Shown in pieces: positions 8,103 to 15,678 of a stretch of DNA of 23,013 nt. Within the stretch, counting starts at the first letter, position 1. The number at the start of each line of letters is the position of its first letter. The translations under genes were made by a program, and so were the position numbers. Below the pieces are notes generated by a model. The model was not told the origin of the DNA, searched no databases, and was given only the letters and a program-made list of their open reading frames with translations. The stretch comes from Bacteroidales bacterium UBA4459 (GTDB taxonomy: Bacteria > Bacteroidota > Bacteroidia > Bacteroidales > F082), in contig DGOT01000022.1 in assembly GCA_002389465.1 (NCBI GenBank), positions 1 through 23,013 of the forward strand, read 5' to 3'.

Positions 8103-9380
8103 TTACTTAATACTTATCTCAAATGATTTAAACTTCTGGTAACCTATCAGGCGATCATACTCAGGCACCCTTTCTTTATAATAGACAAATGCCGAATACG
8201 TGTTTTTTGTCTCCCAATGGTCACCTTCTATCACAGTTACATCCCCGCTAAACAATCCGTAAGGAACAACTACATACTGATAGTCATAGTATCCTTGTTT
8301 TAAAAATAACCGGCCATGGTACTCGCGGGTTCGCGCGTTATACCTCATTTTGTTGTTCTCATCGAGTTGCCAGTCGTTAAGTGCTCCCAATATATAAATA
8401 TCCGCATCCTCAATTTTAGGATGTTTTAAGGTAAATTCAACCTGCGCGTATTCCCCTTCGATCATAGTTACCTGGTCCTGCCGTGCTTTGATAAGTTTCT
8501 TGCCATGTATATCATCAATTGTTTCATATGGCTTCTTAGCTTTTGAGTAATCTGTATGAAGCATGACCAAATAACCTTCTTTGTCGCTGATAATCCGTGC
8601 GATATACATTGACTGATAATAAAAACTTTTCATATCAAAATGACGAAACTGGTTGCCCCCGTCAAACACAATACCATCGCGGTAGTTATATTGAAGTTCG
8701 TTCATCAATACCGAGGTGGCGCGAATACTCATTTTTGCATTATCCCAGCGACCGTTTTGCCGTAAAGTTACGGTGAGACGCTGTATCGGTTCGGCACTGA
8801 ACAGGTCGGGAATAAATACCCTCATGTCAATTTGCTGCTTCTTTCGCGTGTATTCCAACATTTTCGGGTAATAGGGAATTGATAATTCAACCCTTGCCAT
8901 TTGTTCTACCACGAAAAAGCGCCTGGTAAAAAGAACATTTTCATCGCTGGGGTTATCCACATAAACTTTCAATATATAATTACCTGAAAGCTTAATACGC
9001 ATGTCATGATTTGGAAAAACATGTGTGTAATGAATGTATCCGGGAATCGCATTTAAAGAGAAATAATAATCAAGTATTTCTTCTTCGAAATAGCCGTCAA
9101 GGTATTCAATTTGCCTTAGGTCAGATGGTTCCCAAAATTCATTACAATGAATGATCGTATATTTAAACCGGTAGGATTCATTGCTGAAATCATCAAACGA
9201 AAGGCGCAGTTTATCATTCGAGTTTAACCGGATGACAGGTTCGCTCAGTTGATCTCCCTTACGGAATAGCAACACTGTTTCAATATTGTCGTCATAAACC
9301 CGGTCTTCATAAGTAATCGTCTGTGCTGTTAGCGAAAAGCCAAAAAAACATAAAACGAAAAATAACAATGCTCTGCTCAT
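8103..9380 (-). CDS. Type IX secretion system plug protein (DUF5103)
   Basis: 425-aa secreted or periplasmic protein with signal peptide MSRALLFFVLCFFGFSLTAQ. The sequence matches the DUF5103 family, identified in Flavobacterium johnsoniae as Plug, which seals the periplasmic side of the SprA outer-membrane translocon. The N-terminal half is beta-rich and contains the conserved stretch YTIIHCNEFWEPSDL. Near residues 325-375, ADIYILGALNDWQLDENNKM then YDYQYVV resembles the carbohydrate-binding-module fold of AMPK-beta type. The gene stands alone, converging on the ABC permease. Family assignment is strong, and it implies the organism has a T9SS. Expression probably comes from the TAnnTTCG box 19 bases upstream of the start. 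Confidence 0.88.
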   Translation of the reverse strand: MSRALLFFVLCFFGFSLTAQTITYEDRVYDDNIETVLLFRKGDQLSEPVIRLNSNDKLRLSFDDFSNESYRFKYTIIHCNEFWEPSDLRQIEYLDGYFEEEILDYYFSLNAIPGYIHYTHVFPNHDMRIKLSGNYILKVYVDNPSDENVLFTRRFFVVEQMARVELSIPYYPKMLEYTRKKQQIDMRVFIPDLFSAEPIQRLTVTLRQNGRWDNAKMSIRATSVLMNELQYNYRDGIVFDGGNQFRHFDMKSFYYQSMYIARIISDKEGYLVMLHTDYSKAKKPYETIDDIHGKKLIKARQDQVTMIEGEYAQVEFTLKHPKIEDADIYILGALNDWQLDENNKMRYNARTREYHGRLFLKQGYYDYQYVVVPYGLFSGDVTVIEGDHWETKNTYSAFVYYKERVPEYDRLIGYQKFKSFEISIK

Positions 9381-9398
9381 AAGAAAAGTTTTGTAGTC

Positions 9399-9406
9399 CG
9401 AACTTA
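9399..9406 (-). promoter_or_regulatory. -7-like box for the T9SS plug gene
   Basis: The minus strand reads TAAGTTCG, a one-base variant of TAnnTTTG. The putative nqrA box (TATTTTCG) at the other end of the same gap has the same TTCG ending. No -33 element is obvious. Confidence 0.3.
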
Positions 9407-9469
9407 CTTTTTTTATCCGAGAAAGATTCTGTTCTAAAACTGTGCCGGTAAAGAGCAGGATATCTTTTC

Positions 9470-9487
9470 AAGTAGGTAAAAGTAGGT
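9470..9487. repeat. Short direct repeat AAGTAGGT x2
   Basis: AAGTAGGT occurs at 9470-9477 and again at 9480-9487, a 10-base period that places both copies on the same helix face. A cooperative binding site is possible, but two 8-mers in AT-rich DNA could be chance. Confidence 0.35.
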
Positions 9488-9601
9488 GCTTTTTATAAAA
9501 TACGGAAATAAAAAAATAAAAACCTTTTTCAGATATTCAACCCGGTTATTTTTAACGAGGTTTCCGGCGGGCTCTGATAATTGAATAGATCGTGCTATTT
9601 A

Positions 9602-9617
9602 GAATTTTTAAAAATTC
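9602..9617. repeat. Perfect 16-bp palindrome upstream of nqrA
   Basis: GAATTTTT followed directly by AAAAATTC forms an unbroken 8+8 palindrome about 45-50 bases upstream of the candidate -7 box. An activator half-site pair or a bent A-tract region are both possible. No regulator can be named. Confidence 0.5.
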
Positions 9618-9631
9618 AATTTTAATTCTCT

Positions 9632-9653
9632 TTGCCCTAGTGTATATGGGCAA
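9632..9653. promoter_or_regulatory. Inverted repeat TTGCCC-N10-GGGCAA in the nqrA promoter region
   Basis: Six-base arms at 9632-9637 and 9648-9653, separated by 10 bases. The left arm carries the only TTTG (9631-9634) that could serve as a -33 box, and the right arm ends 7 bases before the -7 box. The spacing suits a dimeric DNA-binding protein that occludes the promoter. Confidence 0.4.
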
Positions 9654-9660
9654 TATTATA

Positions 9661-9668
9661 TATTTTCG
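9661..9668 (+). promoter_or_regulatory. Candidate -7 box for the nqr operon
   Basis: TATTTTCG is a one-base variant of TAnnTTTG, 33 bases before the nqrA ATG. The nearest TTTG (9631-9634) is 26 bases upstream, longer than the usual 19-21, so the promoter may need an activator. Confidence 0.4.
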
Positions 9669-9700
9669 TTCCTGTAAAAAATACATGAATCTATATAGAT

Positions 9701-11050
9701 ATGTCAACTACTTATAAGATTAAAAAGGGTCTTAATATCAAACTGTTGGGAGAGGCTGAGAAAACCGTTGTTGACTTAAATGCGAAAAGATTTGCCATTA
9801 ATCCACCCGACTTTACGGGGTGTTTTCCAAAAATGCTTGTTAAGGAAGGTGACGATGTAAAAGCCGGTACTCCATTGTTTTACGACAAGTACAGAGAAGA
9901 GATAAGGTTTACTTCTCCTGTGTGCGGAAAAGTAAAAGAAATTGTCAGGGGCGCAAAACGGAAAATGTTACACGTAATAATTGAAACAGACGGAAAAGAC
10001 GAGGCAATTGATTTTGGCAAAGTGGAGATTAGCTCTATTGACAGGCAGGCAATTATTGACAAAATGCTTGCCAGCGGTGTATGGCCTATGGTACGGCAGC
10101 GTCCGTACGCAGTTATCGCTAACCCGCAAGACGAGCCGAAAGCCATTTTTATTTCAGCATTTGATACAGCGCCTTTAGCAGCCGATCTCGACCTCATCGT
10201 GCATGGGCAAGGAAAAGAATTTCAGGCCGGACTCGATGTTCTTACAAAGCTTACAAGCGGAAAAGTGCATCTGAACGTTGATGCAAAAAACACAACATCA
10301 AAAGTGTTTCTGAATTCAAAGAATGTTCAGCTTAATAGCTTCTCAGGACCGCATCCTGCCAGTAATGTGAGTGTGCATGTCAGCCGGGTTGACCCGATCA
10401 ACAAAGGTGAAGTAATCTGGTACACCGGTCCGCAGGAAGTAATTACCATTGGAAAATTATTTCTCGAAGGAAAATTCAACTCTGAAAGGATCGTGGCACT
10501 TGCCGGGTCGGAAATATTGCATCCGAAATATTACAAAACATACATCGGCGCACGCATTGTCAACATGATCAGTGGTAACGAAACCGGCGGCCGTAACAGA
10601 TACATAAGCGGTAATGTGCTGACGGGTGAAAAGATTGAAAAAGACGGGTTTGTCGGCTTTTACGACTCGATGGTTACAGTTATCCCCGAAGGAGATCATT
10701 ATGAATTCTTTGGCTGGCTGAAACCCGGAATGAATAAGTTTAGTTTTTCCCATACATTTTTGTCGAGGTTGTTCCCTAACAAGAAATTCAAGGTAGATAC
10801 AAATCTGCATGGAGGCGTCAGAGGTTATGTGATGACCGGAAAAATGGAGAAAGTATTTCCGTTTGATATTTACCCGCTGCAGCTGGTCAAAGCCATTTTG
10901 GTTGAAGATATCGACCTGATGGAGAACCTGGGTATTTATGAGATTGATGCCGAAGACTTTGCCTTGTGTGAAGTGATTGACACTTCGAAGACCAACATAC
11001 AAGATATTGTACGTAATGGTTTGGAGCTGATACGTAAAGAAATGAGTTAA
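9701..11050 (+). CDS. nqrA: Na+-translocating NADH:quinone reductase subunit A
   Basis: Cytoplasmic-side quinone-binding subunit of the Na+-NQR respiratory pump, 449 aa, the family length. The N-terminus IKKGLNIKLLGEAE is typical. Residues about 38-95 form a biotinyl/RnfC-like fold (PKMLVKEGDDVKAGTPLFYDK, then TSPVCGKVKEI). The stretch GGRNRYISGNVLTG and the segment LHGGVRGYV are conserved in the family. It is the first gene of a tightly spaced nqrABCDEF operon; nqrB starts 23 nt after its stop. The ATG at 9701 follows the promoter-like region at 9631-9668. No cofactor is expected on this subunit. Confidence 0.97.
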   Translation: MSTTYKIKKGLNIKLLGEAEKTVVDLNAKRFAINPPDFTGCFPKMLVKEGDDVKAGTPLFYDKYREEIRFTSPVCGKVKEIVRGAKRKMLHVIIETDGKDEAIDFGKVEISSIDRQAIIDKMLASGVWPMVRQRPYAVIANPQDEPKAIFISAFDTAPLAADLDLIVHGQGKEFQAGLDVLTKLTSGKVHLNVDAKNTTSKVFLNSKNVQLNSFSGPHPASNVSVHVSRVDPINKGEVIWYTGPQEVITIGKLFLEGKFNSERIVALAGSEILHPKYYKTYIGARIVNMISGNETGGRNRYISGNVLTGEKIEKDGFVGFYDSMVTVIPEGDHYEFFGWLKPGMNKFSFSHTFLSRLFPNKKFKVDTNLHGGVRGYVMTGKMEKVFPFDIYPLQLVKAILVEDIDLMENLGIYEIDAEDFALCEVIDTSKTNIQDIVRNGLELIRKEMS

Positions 11051-11073
11051 GTAAAAATTCAGAATAATACCGC

Positions 11074-12219
11074 ATGAAAGCGATAAGGAATTTATTAGAT
11101 AAACAAAAACCCCACTTCGAAAAAGGGGGGAAGCTTGAGAAATTTCATTCCATGTTTGATGCGATGGAAACCTTATTTTTTGTACCCAATCGGGTAACAA
11201 CAAAGGGGGCGCACATACGCGATGCCATCGACATGAAACGGACAATGATCGTGGTGTTCATCGCCTTACTGCCTGCCTTGTTTTTTGGTATGTGGAATAT
11301 AGGCTATCAGCATTTCCTGTCGTACGGGGAACACCCCGACTTCTGGACGATGTTCTGGTATGGTTTCCTAAAGATGCTTCCCATAATTATTGTTACTTAT
11401 GGTGTGGGCCTTGGTTTGGAAATTATTTTTGCGCAGATCAGAAGCCATGATGTCAATGAAGGATTTTTTGTGTCAGGCCTGCTCATTCCAATGATTGTCC
11501 CTCCGGACATACCTCTATGGCAGCTGGCTATTGCCGTTGCTTTTGCTGTAGTATTTGGAAAAGAGGTTTTTGGTGGAACCGGAATGAATATTATGAACCC
11601 GGCTCTTTTGGCCAGAGCATTTTTGTTCTTTGCCTATCCGGGAAATATATCAGGTGATAAAGTATGGATTTCGGATAAGGCGGATGCTTTTTCAGGGGCG
11701 ACACCTTTAGGCGATGCGCTGACAGGGCACTTTGACAACCTGCCTTCCGTTTATGATATGTTCATGGGGTTCATCCCGGGCTCAAACGGCGAAACATCCA
11801 CCCTGATGATCTTATTGGGAGGTTTGTTCCTGCTGATGACCGGAATCGGCAACTGGCGCGTGATGTTCTCGTTTTTTGCCGGTGGCTATATCATGGGATT
11901 GCTGTTCAATTTATGGGGCTATAACGAGTACATGCAGCTTCCGGCATATTATCACCTGGTAATGGGTGGTTTTGCTTTCGGTGCCGTGTTTATGGCAACT
12001 GACCCGGTTACGGCTGCCCAGACAAATAAAGGAATGTACATCTACGGTTTTCTTGCCGGGCTGATGGCAATACTGATCAGGGTGTTCAATCCGGCGTACC
12101 CCGAAGGGGTGATGCTGGCCATATTATTAATGAACGTATTTGCTCCGCTGATCGACCATTATGTGATCGCCGGTAATATTAAAAGAAGACAGAAAAGGCT
12201 GAAACTGGCCACGAATTAA
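11074..12219 (+). CDS. nqrB: Na+-translocating NADH:quinone reductase subunit B
   Basis: Integral membrane subunit of 381 aa that carries covalent FMN and riboflavin and forms the sodium path. The flavinylation motif DAFSGAT (204-210) is intact, with T210 the predicted phosphoester-linked FMN site modified by ApbE. Multiple hydrophobic helices follow an N-terminal cytoplasmic stretch (about 1-55), in the RnfD/NqrB fold. GGTGMNIMNPAL (167-178) and MATDPVTAAQT (starting near residue 308) are strongly conserved. It lies between nqrA (23 nt gap) and nqrC (18 nt gap) and is clearly cotranscribed. Confidence 0.97.
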   Translation: MKAIRNLLDKQKPHFEKGGKLEKFHSMFDAMETLFFVPNRVTTKGAHIRDAIDMKRTMIVVFIALLPALFFGMWNIGYQHFLSYGEHPDFWTMFWYGFLKMLPIIIVTYGVGLGLEIIFAQIRSHDVNEGFFVSGLLIPMIVPPDIPLWQLAIAVAFAVVFGKEVFGGTGMNIMNPALLARAFLFFAYPGNISGDKVWISDKADAFSGATPLGDALTGHFDNLPSVYDMFMGFIPGSNGETSTLMILLGGLFLLMTGIGNWRVMFSFFAGGYIMGLLFNLWGYNEYMQLPAYYHLVMGGFAFGAVFMATDPVTAAQTNKGMYIYGFLAGLMAILIRVFNPAYPEGVMLAILLMNVFAPLIDHYVIAGNIKRRQKRLKLATN

Positions 12220-12237
12220 AAATAAAAAGATACCATT

Positions 12238-12981
12238 ATGTATAGTAACGGATATATATTCAGGTACGCTGCCATTTTAGTGATTATTGCTGCAGCACTG
12301 CTGTCAACGGCGGCTATGATGCTGAAACCTTTTCAGGAAAGGAATATGGCAATCGAAAAAATGGGGAGTATACTTGCTTCAGCAAACGTTAAGAACATTG
12401 ACAAGGAGGTTATGATTGACCGGTTCAATGAGTTTGTTACGGAAGCGTTGGTTATTAACCAGGACGGTAAGGTGATCGAATCGCTTACCGAGGGGGAAAA
12501 AGAGAACGGAAAAGCCTTCAACATTAATATGAAAGAGCAGCTTTACCGCAAAGCAAACGGTATTGATTATGAGTTGCCCATTTATAAGATCGATGACAAA
12601 GGAAAAACCATTTATATCTTCCCTCTTTATGGAACGGGGCTATGGGGCCCGATTTGGGGCAATATTGCTCTTAGCGAAGATTTGAATACCGTTGTCGGCG
12701 TAACCTTTGATCACAAAGGCGAAACCCCCGGACTGGGTGCTGAGATTGCTACAAGTGCTTTTGAGGACCAGTTTACAGATACAGTTAAAAAAATATTTGA
12801 CGACAACAATCAGTTTACGTCCATTGCAGTTGTGAAAGGCGGTGTTAAAAAACTCCCTGAATCCCAACGTATTCATGGTGTTGATGCTATTTCGGGAGGC
12901 ACTATTACCAGCAACGGTGTGAACGATATGCTGAAGAATGTGTTAGAAAGCTATGTACCCTATATCGAAAAACAGAAATAA
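12238..12981 (+). CDS. nqrC: Na+-translocating NADH:quinone reductase subunit C
   Basis: Membrane-anchored periplasmic subunit carrying covalently bound FMN, 247 aa. One transmembrane helix (about 8-30) precedes a periplasmic FMN-binding domain containing LYGTGLWGPIWG (130-141), DHKGETPGLGAEI (158-170) and the flavin-attachment motif DAISGGT (216-222), so T222 is the predicted FMN site. The usual motif ends S-G-A-T; here alanine is replaced by glycine (G221), a conservative change that should still be used by ApbE. nqrD starts 2 nt after the stop. Confidence 0.96.
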   Translation: MYSNGYIFRYAAILVIIAAALLSTAAMMLKPFQERNMAIEKMGSILASANVKNIDKEVMIDRFNEFVTEALVINQDGKVIESLTEGEKENGKAFNINMKEQLYRKANGIDYELPIYKIDDKGKTIYIFPLYGTGLWGPIWGNIALSEDLNTVVGVTFDHKGETPGLGAEIATSAFEDQFTDTVKKIFDDNNQFTSIAVVKGGVKKLPESQRIHGVDAISGGTITSNGVNDMLKNVLESYVPYIEKQK

Positions 12982-12983
12982 CG

Positions 12984-13640
12984 ATGAGTGAAGAGAAAAA
13001 AGAACGCGAACCTTTATTTTCGCCGAAGAACTTAAAGCTGATCAAAGATCCTTTAAGCATCAATAACCCGATTACCGTACAGGTGCTGGGTATCTGTTCG
13101 GCACTTGCCGTAACGGCAAAACTGAAACCTGCCATTGTAATGACTATTTCGGTTATGGTCGTATTAGCTGTTTCCAATGTAGTTATTTCGTTGCTGCGAA
13201 ACGGGATACCTCCACGGATCAGGATTATTGTTCAACTGGTTGTTATTGCTACCATGGTAATCCTTGTCGACCAGGTACTGAAAGCTTTTGTTTACGATGT
13301 GAGTAAGCAACTCTCGGTATTTGTCGGGCTGATCATTACCAACTGTATCATCATGGGACGTCTGGAAGCTTTTGCAATGGGCAACAAACCGTGGCCTGCT
13401 TTCCTCGATGGAATTGGCAATGCACTGGGGTATGGAATCATCCTCATAATAGTTGCTTTTTTCAGGGAATTCCTTGGATCGGGAACCATTTTCGACATAC
13501 ATGTGATTCCCCAGGGATTTTACGATTTCGGATACAAAAACAACGGCCTGATGATTCTGCCGCCAATGGCGCTGATAACAGTAGGAGTTATCATTTGGGT
13601 ACAACGTTACAGGAACAGGGATTTAATCGAAGACCACTAA
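12984..13640 (+). CDS. nqrD: Na+-translocating NADH:quinone reductase subunit D
   Basis: Six-helix membrane subunit of 218 aa, homologous to RnfE. It pairs with NqrE around an intramembrane iron centre. The two conserved cysteines are present: C38 in VLGICSALAVT and C121 in ITNCIIMGRLEAFA, each mirrored in NqrE in opposite topology. A charged N-terminal tail (1-22) precedes the first helix. Only 2 nt separate it from nqrC and 12 nt from nqrE, so translational coupling is likely. Confidence 0.97.
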   Translation: MSEEKKEREPLFSPKNLKLIKDPLSINNPITVQVLGICSALAVTAKLKPAIVMTISVMVVLAVSNVVISLLRNGIPPRIRIIVQLVVIATMVILVDQVLKAFVYDVSKQLSVFVGLIITNCIIMGRLEAFAMGNKPWPAFLDGIGNALGYGIILIIVAFFREFLGSGTIFDIHVIPQGFYDFGYKNNGLMILPPMALITVGVIIWVQRYRNRDLIEDH

Positions 13641-13652
13641 AAACATACGATC

Positions 13653-14270
13653 ATGCAGGAGATATTTAATATATTTATAAGATCCATCTTTATTGACAAT
13701 ATGATCTTTGCCTATTTCCTGGGCATGTGTTCATATCTTGCTGTCTCTAAAACCGTCGACACTTCCTTCGGACTGGGTTTGGCAGTAACTTTCGTATTGG
13801 GAATTACGGTCCCGGTCGATTATTTGTTGAATGAATACATTCTGAAACCGGGAGCCATGGCATGGCTCGATGAAGGGTTTGCCGATGTTGACCTGAGTTT
13901 CCTCAGTTTTATTTTATTCATTGCCATCATAGCTTCCATGGTACAACTGGTTGAAATGGTGGTGGAGAAATTCTCGCCGGCTTTGTATGCTTCGCTGGGT
14001 ATCTTTTTACCTCTGATTGCCGTTAACTGCGCCATCCTTGGCGGGTCGTTATTTATGCAGGAGCGGGATTATCAGAATGTGGCCGAAGCAACATCATTCG
14101 GACTGGGTTCGGGTATCGGATTTTTCCTGGCCATTATCGGTATTGCTGCCATACGCGAGAAAATCAGGTATTCAAATATACCGCCTGCTTTGCGCGGCTT
14201 AGGCATCACATTTATTATAACAGGACTTATGGGCATAGCCTTCATGAGTTTCCTTGGAATTAAACTGTAA
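13653..14270 (+). CDS. nqrE: Na+-translocating NADH:quinone reductase subunit E
   Basis: Membrane subunit of 205 aa, homologous to RnfA. With NqrD it forms the pseudo-symmetric pair that holds the intramembrane iron-sulfur centre. Conserved cysteines are C26 (FLGMCSYLAVSK) and C126 (IAVNCAILGG). The segment FGLGSGIGFFLAI near residue 149 and the C-terminal GLMGIAFMSFLG are typical. There is no tail beyond the family length. nqrF starts 22 nt downstream. Confidence 0.97.
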   Translation: MQEIFNIFIRSIFIDNMIFAYFLGMCSYLAVSKTVDTSFGLGLAVTFVLGITVPVDYLLNEYILKPGAMAWLDEGFADVDLSFLSFILFIAIIASMVQLVEMVVEKFSPALYASLGIFLPLIAVNCAILGGSLFMQERDYQNVAEATSFGLGSGIGFFLAIIGIAAIREKIRYSNIPPALRGLGITFIITGLMGIAFMSFLGIKL

Positions 14271-14292
14271 TTGTTAAAATAAAGATAATAAC

Positions 14293-15555
14293 ATGATTTT
14301 GTTGCAAATAGGAATCGGTACAGTTATCATAGTCAGCATTGTTATTTTTCTGGTGGTAATTATTTTGCTGGTCAGCATACTGTTGTTCGCCAGAAAAAAA
14401 CTGATGCCACAAGGCAAGGTGAAGATTACCATCAATGATGAAAAAGAGGTGGATACAGATCCGGGCAATACCTTGCTATCGACACTTTCCGCCCAAAAAA
14501 TATTCATCCCTTCAGCATGTGGAGGTGGGGGCACTTGCGGTATGTGCCGTGTACAAGTGACTGATGGCGGGGGAACTATACTGCCTACGGAAAAAGGTTT
14601 CTTTACACGGAAAGAACAGATGAACGACTGGCGGCTGGCCTGTCAGGTTAAGGTCAGGAATGATATGAATATCCAGGTGCCGCCGGAGATATTCGGAATT
14701 AAAAAATGGGAGTGTGAAGTGGTATCGAACCATAATGTGGCTACATTTATCAAAGAGTTTGTTGTGCGACTTCCTGAAGGTGAAAGTCTGGACTTCAGGT
14801 CAGGTGGTTACATCCAGATTGATGTGCCCAAATGCGTGGTTGACTTTAAGGACATGGATGTGGAAGACGAGTACCGCGACGAATGGGATAAGTTCAAGAT
14901 GTGGGATCTGAAAATGAAAAATCCGGAGCCTATCAACCGTGCTTATTCCATGGCCAATCACCCTGCCGAAGGTAACATCGTCATGCTCAACATCAGGATT
15001 GCCACACCGCCATGGGACAGGAAGAAGAACGGCTGGATGAATGTAAATCCGGGGATATGTTCTTCCTTTATATTCTCACGCAAACCGGGTGATAAAGTTA
15101 CTATTTCAGGTCCTTACGGCGAATTCTTTATCAAGGAAACCAACAACGAAATGATGTTTATCGGAGGAGGAGCGGGGATGGCGCCGATGCGCTCGCATAT
15201 TTTTGATCTCTACGAAACAAAGAAAACCAACAGAAAATCAACTTTTTGGTACGGTGGCCGTTCGAAACGTGAGTTGTTTTACCTGGAAGATTTTGATAAA
15301 ATCCAGAAGGAAAATCCTGAGAATTTCAAGTTTGAAGTGGCTTTGTCTGAGCCCTTACCGAAAGATAACTGGAAGGGCTATACCGGATTTATCCATCAGG
15401 TGATCTATGATAATTACCTAAAAGATCATCCTGAACCGGAAGATATTGAGTATTACCTCTGCGGACCGCCTATGATGATTGATGCAGTGCTGAAGATGCT
15501 GGATGACCTGGGCGTGCCTGACGAAATGATCATGTTTGACGACTTCGGAAGTTAA
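14293..15555 (+). CDS. nqrF: Na+-translocating NADH:quinone reductase subunit F
   Basis: NADH-oxidising entry subunit, 420 aa. One N-terminal helix (about 8-32) anchors it. The plant-type 2Fe-2S domain has ligands C76, C82, C85 and C117. The FAD domain motif is RAYS (216-219), with PYGEFF near 274-279. The NADH domain has GGGAGMAPMRSH (291-302) and CGPPMM (390-395), and the protein ends FDDFGS. Spacing matches well-studied NqrF proteins, offset by a few residues. It is the last gene before a strong terminator at 15579-15614, which marks the operon end. Confidence 0.98.
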   Translation: MILLQIGIGTVIIVSIVIFLVVIILLVSILLFARKKLMPQGKVKITINDEKEVDTDPGNTLLSTLSAQKIFIPSACGGGGTCGMCRVQVTDGGGTILPTEKGFFTRKEQMNDWRLACQVKVRNDMNIQVPPEIFGIKKWECEVVSNHNVATFIKEFVVRLPEGESLDFRSGGYIQIDVPKCVVDFKDMDVEDEYRDEWDKFKMWDLKMKNPEPINRAYSMANHPAEGNIVMLNIRIATPPWDRKKNGWMNVNPGICSSFIFSRKPGDKVTISGPYGEFFIKETNNEMMFIGGGAGMAPMRSHIFDLYETKKTNRKSTFWYGGRSKRELFYLEDFDKIQKENPENFKFEVALSEPLPKDNWKGYTGFIHQVIYDNYLKDHPEPEDIEYYLCGPPMMIDAVLKMLDDLGVPDEMIMFDDFGS

Positions 15556-15578
15556 TTAACATAAAATTCATATATTTA

Positions 15579-15614
15579 GGGGCATTTTGAGAGATTGAAT
15601 TGCCCCATTTTTTT
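15579..15614 (+). terminator. Rho-independent terminator of the nqr operon
   Basis: Arms GGGGCA (15579-15584) and TGCCCC (15601-15606) enclose a 16-nt loop and are followed by A and then seven Ts. It lies 24 bases after nqrF, separating the nqr operon from the barrel protein and apbE. Confidence 0.8.
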
Positions 15615-15678
15615 AAGGTAGTCATTTGAACGGAAGGTTGTCTTTAATGATGCCATTTATCAAAAATAAAAACACAAA

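Larger units (their letters stand above)
9381..9700. other. 320-base divergent regulatory gap between the plug gene and nqrA
   Basis: AT-rich gap with no open reading frame that I can support. It holds a candidate promoter for the plug gene (9399-9406), a short direct repeat (9470-9487), a perfect 16-base palindrome (9602-9617), an inverted repeat (9632-9653) and a candidate nqrA -7 box (9661-9668). I see nothing recognisable in 9490-9600. The clustering of symmetric elements at the nqrA end suggests that the Na+-NQR operon is regulated. Confidence 0.6.

Noticed and set aside
10457..11245. 262-codon minus-strand frame across the nqrA-nqrB junction
   Set aside because: It is antisense to two certain genes, has low-complexity hydrophobic content and shows no recognisable motif.
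13164..13604. 146-codon minus-strand frame within nqrD
   Set aside because: Shadow of nqrD; its composition mirrors antisense hydrophobic codons.
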